DNA of 64,000 nucleotides. Origin: Rhodoferax ferrireducens T118 (lineage in GTDB: Bacteria; Pseudomonadota; Gammaproteobacteria; Burkholderiales; Burkholderiaceae_C). The stretch is from assembly GCF_000013605.1 (NCBI RefSeq), contig NC_007908.1, positions 2,666,001 through 2,730,000 of the forward strand, in the 5' to 3' direction. Positions within the stretch are counted from its first letter, which is position 1, and the number at the start of each line of letters is the position of its first letter. Shown here in pieces: positions 10,673 through 19,765 of the stretch. The notes beneath the pieces were generated by a model. It did not search any database. It was not told where the DNA came from and saw only the letters and a list, made by a program, of their open reading frames with translations. Both the position numbers and the translations under genes were made by a program.

Positions 10673-11359
10673 TTACAGTGCACCAAAGACTTTTTTCAGC
10701 AAGCTGCTGCTGGCACCCAGCGGGTTTGAACGCAGGGACTTTTCCTGTTCGGCAATCATTGCGAAAAGCCCATCCAGACTTTTCTGGGTGACATAACTGT
10801 CGAGATCGGCATTCTTCTGGTCAATGAGGCCGGCACTGGCGGCCTTGCCGGCGATGTTGTTGTACTTCTCTCCAAGTTGCACCTTTTGCGTAGCGCGCTT
10901 GACGATTGGCCTGAACTTCTGTGTCAACGCGTCACTCGATGTTCGTCTGAAATACTGAGAAACGCTGTCGTCACCGCCAGTGAGAATATCCTTGGCGTCC
11001 TTGACTGACATCTTCTTGATGGAATCCATCAGGATCGGTCCCGCTTGGGCGACCGCCGCTTCGGCCGCATGATTCATCGTCTCGATCAGTTCATCGGCCT
11101 GTCTTGCCATGCCGAAGGTACGCATCAATCCTTCAACGCGATTGAGCGGTTCCGGCAATGGGATTTTGACTTTGCTGTTGCCAAGGAAACCGTTTTCCTT
11201 GCCAAGCGAGGACACTGCGTATTTGGCACCTGTCGTCAGCGCCTCCTTGACGCTGGCACTGGCATCGCTGCTGCTGATGCCGGCCAGTCCTTCGGCCTGA
11301 ACCCATGTCGTGGCCAAGCCGACAATCAAAGCAGCCATGAATTTCATGATCTTTTTCAC
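10673..11359 (-). CDS. DUF4197 family secreted protein
   Basis: 228 residues with an N-terminal signal peptide (MKKIMKFMAALIVGLATTWV, cleavage likely after VQA). The body matches what I know of DUF4197: KEALTTGAKYAVSSLGKENG, the LPEPLNRVEGLMR block, MNHAAEAA, and the conserved TGGDDSVSQYFRR segment. Function unknown; probably periplasmic. It follows mscL on the same strand, but a terminator-like hairpin lies between them, so it is likely transcribed alone. Confidence 0.88.
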   Translation of the reverse strand: MKKIMKFMAALIVGLATTWVQAEGLAGISSSDASASVKEALTTGAKYAVSSLGKENGFLGNSKVKIPLPEPLNRVEGLMRTFGMARQADELIETMNHAAEAAVAQAGPILMDSIKKMSVKDAKDILTGGDDSVSQYFRRTSSDALTQKFRPIVKRATQKVQLGEKYNNIAGKAASAGLIDQKNADLDSYVTQKSLDGLFAMIAEQEKSLRSNPLGASSSLLKKVFGAL

Positions 11360-11377
11360 AGGAGTGTCCTTCTAAAA

Positions 11378-11402
11378 AAAAAAAGCCCTTGGTCGTTGAA
11401 CC
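11378..11402 (-). terminator. probable rho-independent terminator of mscL
   Basis: Downstream of mscL the minus strand reads GCCC-GC-GGT, a short loop, ACC-AA-GGGC, then a run of eleven T. The stem is interrupted but the T tract is strong. Confidence 0.55.
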
Positions 11403-11475
11403 GCGGGCGCCAGGAATTGAGTCAAGACCGCAGCGCGCTGGCCGTGACGAAAATTAAACCGGCGACTCTGATGAA

Positions 11476-11904
11476 CTACTTCAAGAGCGCGTCGCGAATC
11501 TGTCGCAAAAGTACGATGTCTTCCGGCGTCGAAGGTGGTGGTGCAGCAGGCGTCTCTTTCTTCATGCGGTTGATCTGGCGGATCATGATGAAGATGATGA
11601 AAGCCAGGATCACGAAGTTCACAGCCACCGTGATGAAGTTTCCGTAGGCGAAGACCGGAACGCCAGCCTTGGTCAGTGCCTCATAGGTCATCGGACCCCT
11701 GAACGCAGCTGGCGGGTCAGAAAGCACAAAAAAGTAATTGGAAAAGTCAAGACCGCCCACAACCCTTCCGACCAGCGGCATGATGAGATCTTTGACGATC
11801 GAATCGACGATCTTGCCGAATGCGGCACCAATGATGACACCGACCGCGAGGTCGACGACATTGCCTTTCATGGCAAACTCTTTGAAGTCAGATGCAATGC
11901 TCAT
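11476..11904 (-). CDS. mscL: large-conductance mechanosensitive channel
   Basis: Emergency osmotic release valve of the inner membrane, acting as a homopentamer. 142 residues. The N-terminal [20 protein letters not shown] and the following [12 protein letters not shown] form the conserved pore-lining helix. TM2 is [17 protein letters not shown]. The C-terminal helix [16 protein letters not shown] is present. The ATG at 11904 lies behind a GGAGAG-like ribosome site. Confidence 0.97.
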   Translation of the reverse strand: MSIASDFKEFAMKGNVVDLAVGVIIGAAFGKIVDSIVKDLIMPLVGRVVGGLDFSNYFFVLSDPPAAFRGPMTYEALTKAGVPVFAYGNFITVAVNFVILAFIIFIMIRQINRMKKETPAAPPPSTPEDIVLLRQIRDALLK

Positions 11905-12142
11905 TTGATGCTCTCCTTAAGTGATGCGGCCATTATTTTTCGGTAACCGGTTTTAAGTGTAATGAAGATCCTGATGCCACTGGGTCGTTATTTTCATCGA
12001 GGATTCGGCGGGCACTGTGTCTCAAACAGCAGAACAAATGGGGATGCGGGATAATTGCCACGCCTCGTTAAAAAGGCAAGAAGCAGCAAGGGCGTGAATT
12101 GATTTCACCACCAGTTTCAATACCTTCCGAAAGGACTTCATC

Positions 12143-12559
12143 ATGGGCTTGTTCGATCAGATTCTTAGCGCGACGGGAGGTCTGTCGGGCCAACAAGGCG
12201 AAGGCGGTAACTCTCCGCTCGGCGCAATTCTTCAGTTGGTCAACAACCCCCAGACCGGTGGCCTCGCTGGAATCCTTCAGTCCTTTGAGACCGGCGGTTT
12301 AGGCGAGGTTGTCAAGTCCTGGGTCTCGACGGGTCAGAATCAATCTATCTCCGCCGAGCAAATCCAAAGTGTGCTGGGCAGCGAGCAGATCCAGAATTTT
12401 GCCAGCCGACTGGGCATCGACCCCGATCAGGCGTCAGCCCGCTTGGCTGAATATTTGCCGCAAGTGATTGATAAGCTCACACCGCAGGGCACGGTCCCAG
12501 AAGGCGGAGATCTCCTGGCGCAGGGGATGAATCTACTAAAAGGCAAGTTCTTCGGTTGA
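12143..12559 (+). CDS. YidB family (DUF937) protein
   Basis: 138 residues, starting MGLFDQILSATGG behind AAAGGA. Low-complexity Gly/Gln stretches precede the YidB core: GGLGEVVKSWVSTGQNQSIS, QIQSVLGSEQIQNFASRLGI, and LAEYLPQVIDKLTPQG. Function is not known for this family. Stand-alone gene on the plus strand, convergent with the comEA remnant. Confidence 0.88.
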   Translation: MGLFDQILSATGGLSGQQGEGGNSPLGAILQLVNNPQTGGLAGILQSFETGGLGEVVKSWVSTGQNQSISAEQIQSVLGSEQIQNFASRLGIDPDQASARLAEYLPQVIDKLTPQGTVPEGGDLLAQGMNLLKGKFFG

Positions 12560-12639
12560 GGGTCTGGAGCCCGCAAAGAGCGGCCGCCATCCCGGCGCTC
12601 TGCCCGAGGCGCCGTGCAGTACCCGAATTAACGCGACAT

Positions 12640-12667
12640 GAGGGTGCCAACCTTGGTCGGCACCCTC
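12640..12667. terminator. inverted repeat between convergent genes
   Basis: GAGGGTGCC and GGCACCCTC form a perfect 9-bp stem around a 10-nt loop, between the 3' ends of the yidB-like gene and the comEA remnant. No strong T tract follows on either strand, so this is a candidate bidirectional terminator only. Confidence 0.4.
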
Positions 12668-12685
12668 GCGATAGAGTGCTGTTGA

Positions 12686-13078
12686 TTACTTGCTGGCCTT
12701 CGCACCAGCCTCACACTTCTTGATGAACGCAGCTTTGCTTTTCACGAATGCCAACTTGGCAGCGCCAGCAAGCGGCTTACCGGTCTTGTCAAGGGCTTGG
12801 GCTTCACAGTCGGACGCTGTCGCGTCCTTCGCGACTTCCTTGGCGGCAACGGGTTTTTCTTCAGCCTTTTTCTCCGGCGTTTTTGCCACTGGTTTGTCTT
12901 CTTTCTTGGCTGCTGCAGCGGTCGCAGGCACGCCCTTGTAACCAGTGCCACCGACAGTCAGCCCCTGGGACGACAATTTAGCGGCCTTCACTTCACCGAT
13001 GCCTTTGACGCGCACGATGAAGTCGTTCCAGTCCTTGAATGACCCCTTCGCGCGTTCATTAACAATCTTTGCAAGATT
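12686..13078 (-). pseudogene. 5'-truncated ComEA-like helix-hairpin-helix gene
   Basis: The reading frame LAKIVNERAKGSFKDWNDFI (from about 13075) continues with VRVKGIGEVKAAKLSSQGL. This is the second half of a ComEA-type helix-hairpin-helix domain. An Ala/Lys-rich linker and a Cys-containing tail (SDCEAQALDKTGKPLAG) follow. The first half of the domain and the signal peptide are missing: going upstream the frame hits TAG at 13091-13093 with no ATG. The only near start is a GTG at 13015, which would cut into the domain. I take it as a remnant truncated at a rearrangement near 13080. Confidence 0.65.
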
Positions 13079-13278
13079 ACGTACACCTCCCTATTCGGGG
13101 GCCAACGACCTGCCACGCTATTTGGCGGTGAGTTATGCATCTTTGGTTCGCTGGCGCACAGACCCTATGGCTTCTTAGACTTAGTCTGAACTGCTGAATC
13201 GGCAATCAGTCGGAACAGAGTGCTTGGCAGTGCGCATGAGCACGTAGTTTGACAACGACCAACCAAATGGAGATCAGT

Positions 13279-13713
13279 ATGAAAAGTAAAGCAGCTATTT
13301 CGGCCATCATGGCCGTGACGATGAGCATGGGAGGATTTTCTTTCGCACAGGGCAATGGGAATCGCCAAGACGAGTATAGAAATGGACAGGCGCAGCGTGG
13401 CGACCAGCAGAATGGTCGGGGACAGCAAGATCGTCGTGACCACAATGCGCGCCGACCGCTTCCCCCTCAATACCAGTCACACCCAAACGACAGTGCACAT
13501 CGTGGTGAACGTGGCGCAGGTCCAGACCATGCGTTTTATAGGGGCGAGCGTATTCCAGCACAGTACCGCAGCAGGCAATACGTGGTGGACGACTGGCGTG
13601 GCCACCAACTGAGTGCACCACCGCGCGGCTACCATTGGGTCCAAACCGGGGGCGACTATGTTTTAGTTGCAATCGCCACTGGGGTGATTCTGCAATTACT
13701 TTTAAGTAATTGA
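13279..13713 (+). CDS. RcnB-like secreted protein
   Basis: 144 residues from the ATG at 13279 (GGAG 7 nt upstream). An N-terminal signal peptide ends about SFAQG. A Gln/Arg/Gly/Asn-rich disordered middle follows, and the C-terminus has the RcnB-type block: YVVDDWRGHQLSAPPRGYHW and VQTGGDYVLVAIATGVIL. RcnB-family proteins are periplasmic and have been linked to nickel/cobalt homeostasis in E. coli; many family members have no known role. No metal efflux gene lies next to it. Confidence 0.75.
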   Translation: MKSKAAISAIMAVTMSMGGFSFAQGNGNRQDEYRNGQAQRGDQQNGRGQQDRRDHNARRPLPPQYQSHPNDSAHRGERGAGPDHAFYRGERIPAQYRSRQYVVDDWRGHQLSAPPRGYHWVQTGGDYVLVAIATGVILQLLLSN

Positions 13714-14140
13714 TTTTGGATGACCGTCTAAACGCGAGCAGTCGCTCGGGACGTCCTGCCCAACCCCATTTGGCGCCGCGCCTAAGGCTTGCGCGTCATG
13801 GCGCAGATCTGATCCGAGCCTAAACCCAAAGGGTCCTTGTCGATAAGGGGCGACTTGACCTGTTTAAGGCGCCCGGTGGCCAGTTCGTTGCTTAAATATG
13901 CATTTGATAGGGTGATGTGGCGGTCTACGCAGATTTGGCCAGGGCTGCGGATTTCAACTGGCCAGGGACAACCGACCAACAGCGGACGGTCGACATGCGC
14001 CGCAGAGGATCCACTCAAAATTGGGAGCGGCCATTTCTCATAGAGAAAACGGAGGCCGTAGGCCAGTGAATCAGATGCGAAAGCTTCATCATTGAATAAC
14101 AAACGTGTCGCACAATTGCTCAAAATTTCATGGGAACTTT

Positions 14141-14710
14141 ATGAATCAACAACACACTTCCCGATACGACTTCCCCAGCCGAGTTTTTCATTGGGTTACG
14201 GCCGTTGTCGTGACCATCGCTTTCGTCCTTGGGCCGGGTGGCTTCGGTCGACTCATGCGCGAAGGCATCGATCCTGCTACCCGAAGCGACATTGTTTGGC
14301 ACGAGTCCCTGGGCATATTGGTCTTCGCGTTGACCGTGTTACGCCTCATCTGGGTGGCGTTTCGTCCAGCAGCGCCGCAGGTCCAAATGGCAAGTTGGAT
14401 GCAGTTGACGAGCAAGCTTGTTCACGTTGCGTTATGGATGCTTCTGTTGGCACTGCCAGCTACCGCAGTCCTGGCGCTGGGCAGTAAGGCCCATCCATTG
14501 ACGCTACTCGGCGGTGTACGCGTCGACCAATTGCCCCTGATTGCCAACGCTTCAATCGCAAAACTGGCCGATTGGGGCGACGTACACCAATTTCTAGGAG
14601 ATGCAATTATGTGGATTGTCGGCTTGCACGCCGCTGCCGCTATTTACCATCACTTAATTCTTAAAGATGGAGTTCTTTCTGCCATGTTGCCCTATAAGTG
14701 GTTCCGCTGA
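14141..14710 (+). CDS. cytochrome b561 family membrane protein
   Basis: Di-heme membrane cytochrome that shuttles electrons, usually between the quinone pool and periplasmic partners. 189 residues from the ATG at 14141. Candidate heme-ligand histidines lie in SRVFHWVTA, IVWHESLG, KLVHVALW and GLHAAAAIYHH, in four hydrophobic helices. An upstream in-frame ATG at 14105 would add 12 hydrophilic residues and is less likely. Its 3' end abuts a truncated transposase on the opposite strand. Confidence 0.88.
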   Translation: MNQQHTSRYDFPSRVFHWVTAVVVTIAFVLGPGGFGRLMREGIDPATRSDIVWHESLGILVFALTVLRLIWVAFRPAAPQVQMASWMQLTSKLVHVALWMLLLALPATAVLALGSKAHPLTLLGGVRVDQLPLIANASIAKLADWGDVHQFLGDAIMWIVGLHAAAAIYHHLILKDGVLSAMLPYKWFR

Positions 14711-15144
14711 GATTCTCCATTCGTGCATACGACCTGCGAGAGCAATTTCAGTTGACGGCACATCGCCACAAAGCGGCGGCACACATTGCGGATGCCAACG
14801 CCGTTGTCGCGACGGAAATCGGCAATGGTCTTGAAGTCGGGGGCCAAACGTCCGGTGAGCCACATCAGTTCAACGTTGCGTTGGGCTTCGCGCTCCAGAC
14901 GCCGGCTGGATTGGATGCGATTGAAGTAGCCGTAGAGGTAGAGCTTGAGAAGTACCGCGGGGTGGTAACCGGGTCGTCCTGTGATCGCGGGGACAACGCG
15001 TTCAAACCCAAGCCCCGTCAAATCGAGTTCATCAACAAGGACGTCTACAACTCGCACCGGGTTGTTTTCATCAATGTAGTCATCAAGGCACTCTGGCAGC
15101 AATGTGACCTGGCTACGGTCACTCCCCTGGATGTATCGCGTCAT
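14711..15144 (-). mobile_element. IS1182-type transposase remnant (N-terminal part only)
   Basis: The minus-strand frame from ATG 15144 encodes MTRYIQGSDRSQVTLLPECL and then GRPGYHPAVLLKLYLYGYFN, the N-terminal DUF772-like region of IS1182/IS5-type transposases. Homology ends around KLLSQ (near 14740), and the frame then runs into the cytochrome b561 stop region. The catalytic DDE part is gone. The other IS end may lie near 15200-15230 but I could not fix terminal repeats. Confidence 0.75.
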
Positions 15145-15617
15145 CTGCGGACCCTCATCAATTCGATGATTTCAATATCAACATTTGAGGGCTCAGCACA
15201 GTGGACAGAAAGTTGACGTTTTCACACAACCTCAGTCTTTTGGATTCAGTGGCCGGGAGTTCGGCACTTCTTCACTCGGCCGGCCGCCTTGACATTGAAA
15301 CGAGCGGACATTGACCTGAGTCAAATATTCTGATGAACCACCGCAGGCTAGTTTGGCGATAGGAACTCCAAATATTCAATGGAGCGGTAGTCCCCAAGTC
15401 AGCTTTTTCAGCATCACCGGATGGACCGTCGCCCTCATCGCCACCTTCCAATGGTGATTTTTGGCGCAAGTCGTCAGTGTCTTGCTAATTGTCAAGCGTT
15501 AGCGATATACGAGAAGCAGAATTTCAGCGTTGAAGTTGCGCAACCGAATGGCGAGTTGGTGAGCGTGTGTTGCTCAGCACCACCTTGAGAAGACGCAGCG
15601 CGGTTGTGGAGTGTGCA
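15145..15617. other. non-coding stretch between IS remnant and reductase gene
   Basis: 473 bp with no credible gene. It holds the possible outer end of the IS remnant (near 15200-15230) and the FNR-like palindrome at 15311-15324, and otherwise nothing I can name. Confidence 0.5.
15311..15324. promoter_or_regulatory. FNR/ANR/Dnr-type palindrome
   Basis: TTGACCTGAGTCAA has perfect TTGAC/GTCAA arms around four bases, which matches Crp-FNR-family boxes (TTGAC/T-N4-G/ATCAA). It lies 294 bp upstream of the flavodoxin-fold reductase start, so if functional it implies a long leader. A single site found by eye. Confidence 0.35.
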
Positions 15618-16361
15618 ATGAAAATTCTGACCGTTTATGCGCATCCGGATCCCAAGTCGTTTTGTCATGCCGTGCTGCAGCAGTTCACCAAGGGACTGGA
15701 GGACGCGGGACACACCAACGAAGTGGTTGATCTCTATACCATCGGATTCAATCCCGTTCTCACGACCCGAGATTTTGCCAACTGGCTTCCCGATGAAAAC
15801 GCACCGGATGTTGTCGAAAAGGTCGTGAAGGAACGTGTGTTCGCTCCCGATGCAGGACTGCTGCAGCGGATTGTCGCGTGGAGCAAGTTTCACAACAAGA
15901 GTCCCCTGGGAGTGATGGCCATGCTGCGAAAAATGGGCCCTGCAGACGTTCGGGAACAGCAGCACAAGGTGGCAGACGCGCAAGCGCTGGTCCTTATTTC
16001 CCCCGTTTGGTTTGTCGGATTCCCGGCGATCCTCAAGGGTTGGATTAAGCGGGTATTTACGCTTGGGTTTGCCTTCTCCTTGACGTCAGCCGGCTGGCGA
16101 GGTGACATCGAGGGTCGAATCGGTCTCCTCAAGCACGAGAAGGCCTTGATCATCAACACCACGATCTTCAACGAAGAGTCCTATCAGGAACGTGGACTAC
16201 GCGAAGCCATGCGGCGGCTCATCGACGACTTCTGTTTTCACTACCCCGGAATTCAAGCCGTCGAACATGAGTTTTTTTATGCAGTGAATATGGCGGACAA
16301 AGACACCCTGCAAGGGTATTTGGAGCGCGCCTATCGACTGGGTAAGGAATTCTCGCAATAG
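15618..16361 (+). CDS. NAD(P)H dehydrogenase (quinone)-like flavodoxin-fold protein
   Basis: FMN/FAD-dependent quinone reductase of the NQO1/KefF fold. 247 residues from ATG 15618. The N-terminus MKILTVYAHPDPKSFCHAVL carries the phosphate-binding loop typical of the family, and the second flavin-contact region is ISPVWFVGFPAILKGWIKRV. Likely cytosolic detoxification of quinones or related electrophiles. It heads a same-strand group with a small membrane protein and a PNPOx-like protein. Confidence 0.85.
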   Translation: MKILTVYAHPDPKSFCHAVLQQFTKGLEDAGHTNEVVDLYTIGFNPVLTTRDFANWLPDENAPDVVEKVVKERVFAPDAGLLQRIVAWSKFHNKSPLGVMAMLRKMGPADVREQQHKVADAQALVLISPVWFVGFPAILKGWIKRVFTLGFAFSLTSAGWRGDIEGRIGLLKHEKALIINTTIFNEESYQERGLREAMRRLIDDFCFHYPGIQAVEHEFFYAVNMADKDTLQGYLERAYRLGKEFSQ

Positions 16362-16428
16362 CGAGTTTGGGCCAATTTCACGATGAAGTTGGATTTACTG
16401 AGCACTGGACGAAGAAACGAGGTGTCAC

Positions 16429-16800
16429 ATGAGGGATATTCGAATTGATGTAACGAATGAAGCAAAGCAAGTCGTCGCCAAGACCATCGAGAGGATCGGT
16501 TGGGGCCTTCTCTTCATCTGGGTAGGAATTGCTTTCCTCGCCAACGTTGGCTGGGGCGGGGGTCTCGTTGGAATAGGCGTCATCATCCTTGGCGCTCAGG
16601 CGGCGCGGACGTACTTTGGGCTGAAACTTGACAAGTTTGGGCTGGCGCTCGGCGTGGGCTTTGCAGTGGCCGGCTTTTCGCGACTGTTTCACCTGCAGTT
16701 GGACAAGGCGCCGATCTCGGGTTGGCTCGTTCCCATCCTGTTCATCGTTGCTGGCGTAGCTGCTCTTGTATCTGCATGGCGGCACAGGCCGGGCGCTTGA
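16429..16800 (+). CDS. small multi-helix membrane protein
   Basis: 123 residues, ATG behind GAGGTG. A short hydrophilic N-terminus (MRDIRIDVTNEAKQ) is followed by about four hydrophobic segments: GWGLLFIWVGIAFLANVGW, GLVGIGVIILGAQAA, LALGVGFAVAGFSRLF, and LVPILFIVAGVAALVSAW. I do not recognise a named family. It sits 67 bp after the quinone reductase gene and 53 bp before the PNPOx-like gene on the same strand, so co-transcription is plausible. Confidence 0.7.
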   Translation: MRDIRIDVTNEAKQVVAKTIERIGWGLLFIWVGIAFLANVGWGGGLVGIGVIILGAQAARTYFGLKLDKFGLALGVGFAVAGFSRLFHLQLDKAPISGWLVPILFIVAGVAALVSAWRHRPGA

Positions 16801-16853
16801 ACAAGCCAAGAATGTTGTGGAACTTTACCTGTTAACGATTGTGGAGGCGACTC

Positions 16854-17306
16854 ATGGATGACGAAATCAGACGGAAAATCTTGGCACTGTTGGACCAACA
16901 TCGGATCATGACGGTTGCGACGCTACGACCGGATGGCTGGCCGCAGGCAACGACTGTCGGCTACGCGAACGAGGGCCTGATCCTGTATTTTCTCTGCGGG
17001 CTGGACAGTCAGAAGGCAAAGAACCTGGCGCGAGATGATCGGCTCTCGCTGACGATCGATCACGACACGGCGGATTTGATGACGATCACCGGCCTGTCGA
17101 TGGCAGCACGCGCGCATGCGGTGGTTGATCAGGCCGAAGCGGAGAAAATCTTGCGCATGCTACCGCTGAAATACCCTGAGGTGAAACCTCTGCCGATGAA
17201 GATGCCGAGCCCGGACGAAGTCCGCCTGTTCCGCGTAACGCCCTCGGTCATTTCCGTCCTTGATTACTCCAAGGGCTTCGGGCATACGGATCTCGTCATT
17301 TGCTGA
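16854..17306 (+). CDS. pyridoxamine 5'-phosphate oxidase-like (FMN-binding split-barrel) protein
   Basis: 150 residues. The ATG at 16854 has a strong GGAGG 7 nt upstream. The N-terminus HRIMTVATLRPDGWPQATTV and then FLCGLDSQKAKNLARDDR match the PNPOx-like flavin/F420-binding barrel. The substrate is unknown; stand-alone proteins of this type are often flavin reductases or heme-degrading or sensing proteins. Last gene of the 15.6-17.3 kb same-strand group, convergent with an SDR gene. Confidence 0.8.
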   Translation: MDDEIRRKILALLDQHRIMTVATLRPDGWPQATTVGYANEGLILYFLCGLDSQKAKNLARDDRLSLTIDHDTADLMTITGLSMAARAHAVVDQAEAEKILRMLPLKYPEVKPLPMKMPSPDEVRLFRVTPSVISVLDYSKGFGHTDLVIC

Positions 17307-17561
17307 TTGCATCATTCTCACGGGCTGAATGTCATCCGCGACTCGGATGTTCTCCAAACCCGAATGGCCGCATCTGGCTGACACCAAGTGGTTGATGGCG
17401 GGTGTTGTAGGCATTCAACTGACAGCCAGTTTGGCGACACTCGCCACTAGGTTTGAGTGGCCGGTATGGAGCAAGCAGATTGAACAGTTGTACAGCCCCT
17501 CTGTGACTGAACCTGCCGCATAACGTTAGGTTCTGCTCATGCCACGTATCACGTTTTCAAA

Positions 17562-18257
17562 CTACCAAGGCAATTCCCGCCCGTCGTAATTGAAAAAGTG
17601 GCCGCTGTCCAACAGGGTTACTCGATCAAACAACGCTTGTTGTCCGGCAACACATTGCGCGACCGTCACGGGTGCACCTGCACCACCCATGCGCGTCTGC
17701 ACCCAACCTGGATGCAGAGCGACGGTAATCACGCCACGCGACCTCAGATCGTTTGACATGCTTTTGGCCACCATGTTGAGTGCGGCCTTGGATACCCGGT
17801 ATGCGTAGTAGCCGCCTGAGCTGTTGTCACCGATGGAACCCATCTGGCTTGACTGAAGTGCGATCAACTTGTTGGCTGAGTTCGCCACGTTGTCTGCAAG
17901 GGCTTCGGCAAGTTTTAACGGGGCCAGTGAATTAACCCGGACAAGGTGCAGCACTTCTTCAACATCGACAGAGCCGAACGACTGTTTTCGCTCGCCCATG
18001 ACACCGGCGTTGGCAAACAAAAGATCAATGGACGTGTCACCCAGCGCGGCCTTCAAACCAGCCGGGGCTGCGGGATCAGACGCGTCATAGGGCAAGACCG
18101 TGATGAAGTTGCCAGGTGTATCGGCCAGTTTATGCAATTCCACGGCATCAGTTGGTGATCTGACGGCGGCGAGAACTTGAATGCCACGCTTGGCAAAGCG
18201 ATGCACGTGCTCCAGACCGATGCCACGGTTGGCGCCGGTAATCAGGACGGTTTTCAT
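17562..18257 (-). CDS. SDR family NAD(P)-dependent oxidoreductase
   Basis: 231 residues from ATG 18257 (AAGGATCC upstream). The Rossmann motif TVLITGANRGIGLEHV, NAG motif LLFANAGVMG, catalytic Ser in ALQSSQMGSIGD, and YAYRVSKAAL (Tyr/Lys pair YxxxSK-like with Arg-Val before the Ser) are seen. It resembles C-factor/YhxC-type short SDRs. The substrate cannot be told. It is separated from the LysR gene by 533 bp containing a repeat. Confidence 0.85.
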   Translation of the reverse strand: MKTVLITGANRGIGLEHVHRFAKRGIQVLAAVRSPTDAVELHKLADTPGNFITVLPYDASDPAAPAGLKAALGDTSIDLLFANAGVMGERKQSFGSVDVEEVLHLVRVNSLAPLKLAEALADNVANSANKLIALQSSQMGSIGDNSSGGYYAYRVSKAALNMVAKSMSNDLRSRGVITVALHPGWVQTRMGGAGAPVTVAQCVAGQQALFDRVTLLDSGHFFNYDGRELPW

Positions 18258-18790
18258 AGGGATCCTTTTGTAGTTACGGCAGCTTACTGCTTCCGGCGCT
18301 GTCCAGACTGCCGACAAGCACAAAGCCTGGCCGCTTCTGCGGTCTCAAACGCCTGCAAGCACACACACTGGGTGCCATGTCCATCCAGATCGTTGTCCTC
18401 ACGCCGACCCTGAACGCCATGTCTGTCGCCATCCGCAAATTCATGGCCGCCTTGCTGACTGACAGCTTGTTGCCTTCAACGGCTGGTTTGGAGCAGGCAG
18501 ATCGGAAATCTCTGCACCCGCTTTGTGTCTTCCGGAGCCAGTCAACTTTCTCCGAAGCCGACCGTCAAAATTGAACGTCAGCAATGGGGAAAACCGTAAT
18601 TCGGTTGAGCAGCGTAAAGAGTCACTCACGACCGGCAGCTTACTGGTTGTCCAATTCAACGCGGATCAAAACCATAAATGGCGTCTGACGATGCAGCATG
18701 TGCGGGCATTGGCGAATTGCTGCTTGCTGAACGCCCAATTCGCTCTCTGTTAGATACGGTTGCCGCGTTCGGCCAGTATGGTGTCCTGTT
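18258..18790. repeat. intergenic stretch with the accessory-region repeat, copy 1
   Basis: 533 bp without a gene. From about 18470 to 18690 it carries a composite repeat: GGTTTGGAGC..GGCAGAT, then CCGCTTTGTGTCTTC, GGAGCCAGTCAACTTTCTCC, GACCGTCAAAATTGAACGTC, and last ACGACCGGCAGCTTACTGG. Parts recur near 27190-27375, 30215-30320 and 36380-36450. Confidence 0.7.
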
Positions 18791-19765
18791 TCAACGGTGG
18801 TGGTTGCCCAATTTCCGCCCAGCCGCCTCAGCCGAAGTGAGTTCCCTTTTTGACAGCATGACCGCAGCACCCCCATGCAAACGCTCCACCGCCAAATCGA
18901 TAAAAGCGCGCACCCGAGCCGGCTGCGAGGTACGGCTGCCGTAGTAGACATAAACGCTCATGTGATCCGTCATATGTTGCGTGAGTATAGGGACCAAACG
19001 CCCTTCGCGAATGAGCGGTGCGGCAGACATGCCAGACAGCTGAGCAATGACCTGACCGGACAGCACAGCTTGAAGTTCCAACTCAGTATCGTTGGTCGAA
19101 AGGGCCAGGGGCATATCGCGATGGACGACTTCACCATCAACCTGCAAATACCACGGCAGTACCTGCCCTGTGCCAGGATGGCGAAAAACGCTGCAGCGGT
19201 GTGAGGCCAGTTCTTCCAATGTCCTTGGCGCGCCGTGGCGGGCCAGGTAATCCGGTGCTGCACAGATGATCAGTTGCACCGGGAACAGCCGCCGCGCGAT
19301 CAATCCGTCCTGGGGTGGTGCGCCAATGCGAAACCCCACATCCACTCGGTCCTGCACCCAGTTTCCAATGCTGTCATCGAGTTGCACATCGGGCTGTACA
19401 TCCGGGTGTTGTCGGCAGAACTCGTCGATCACCGGCCATAGCAGGGGGACAAAGGAGGACTGGGGACCCACGATACGCAAGGGCCCGGCGATGTCGTCCT
19501 TGGACGCGCGAACGCGCTGTAGTGCCCGCTCCAGCGCTGCCAATGCGGGCTGAGTGGCCTCAAGCAACTGCCGGCCCTCGTCGGTCAGCGCCAAATTGCG
19601 TGTCGTGCGGTGCAGCAATCGGACGCCCAGGTGTTGTTCCAGTTGTGCCAGTGTCTGGCTGGCCGCCTGAGGAGAGACACCTTGCGCGACGGCGGCACGC
19701 CGCAGGCTGCCCAACTCCACCGCCTTGGCGAAGGTGGCAATCGCACGCAGTTCATTCATGGGCAT
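18791..19765 (-). CDS. LysR family transcriptional regulator
   Basis: 324 residues from ATG 19765, chosen for AAGGAG 8 nt upstream; ATG 19759 is an alternative. The N-terminal winged helix-turn-helix is AAVAQGVSPQAASQTLAQLE with LLHRTTRNLALTDEG. A LysR substrate-binding domain follows (GPLRIVGPQSSFVPLLWPVI). It is divergent from the zinc alcohol dehydrogenase operon, which it probably controls. The 196 bp between them holds CAAG-TTTTA-CTTG (19796-19808), a possible dyad for it. Effector unknown. Confidence 0.92.
   Translation of the reverse strand: MPMNELRAIATFAKAVELGSLRRAAVAQGVSPQAASQTLAQLEQHLGVRLLHRTTRNLALTDEGRQLLEATQPALAALERALQRVRASKDDIAGPLRIVGPQSSFVPLLWPVIDEFCRQHPDVQPDVQLDDSIGNWVQDRVDVGFRIGAPPQDGLIARRLFPVQLIICAAPDYLARHGAPRTLEELASHRCSVFRHPGTGQVLPWYLQVDGEVVHRDMPLALSTNDTELELQAVLSGQVIAQLSGMSAAPLIREGRLVPILTQHMTDHMSVYVYYGSRTSQPARVRAFIDLAVERLHGGAAVMLSKRELTSAEAAGRKLGNHHR

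Noticed and set aside
13714..14140. Minus-strand frame 13782-14123 (113 residues) between the RcnB-like gene and cytochrome b561
   Set aside because: No family resemblance, no ribosome site and poor codon pattern. I see no supported gene in this 427-bp gap, which should hold the cytochrome b561 promoter.
17329..17523. Short plus-strand frame (64 residues) after the PNPOx-like gene
   Set aside because: No family match, and its end overlaps a stretch resembling the accessory repeat (GGCCGGTATGGAGCAAGCAG).
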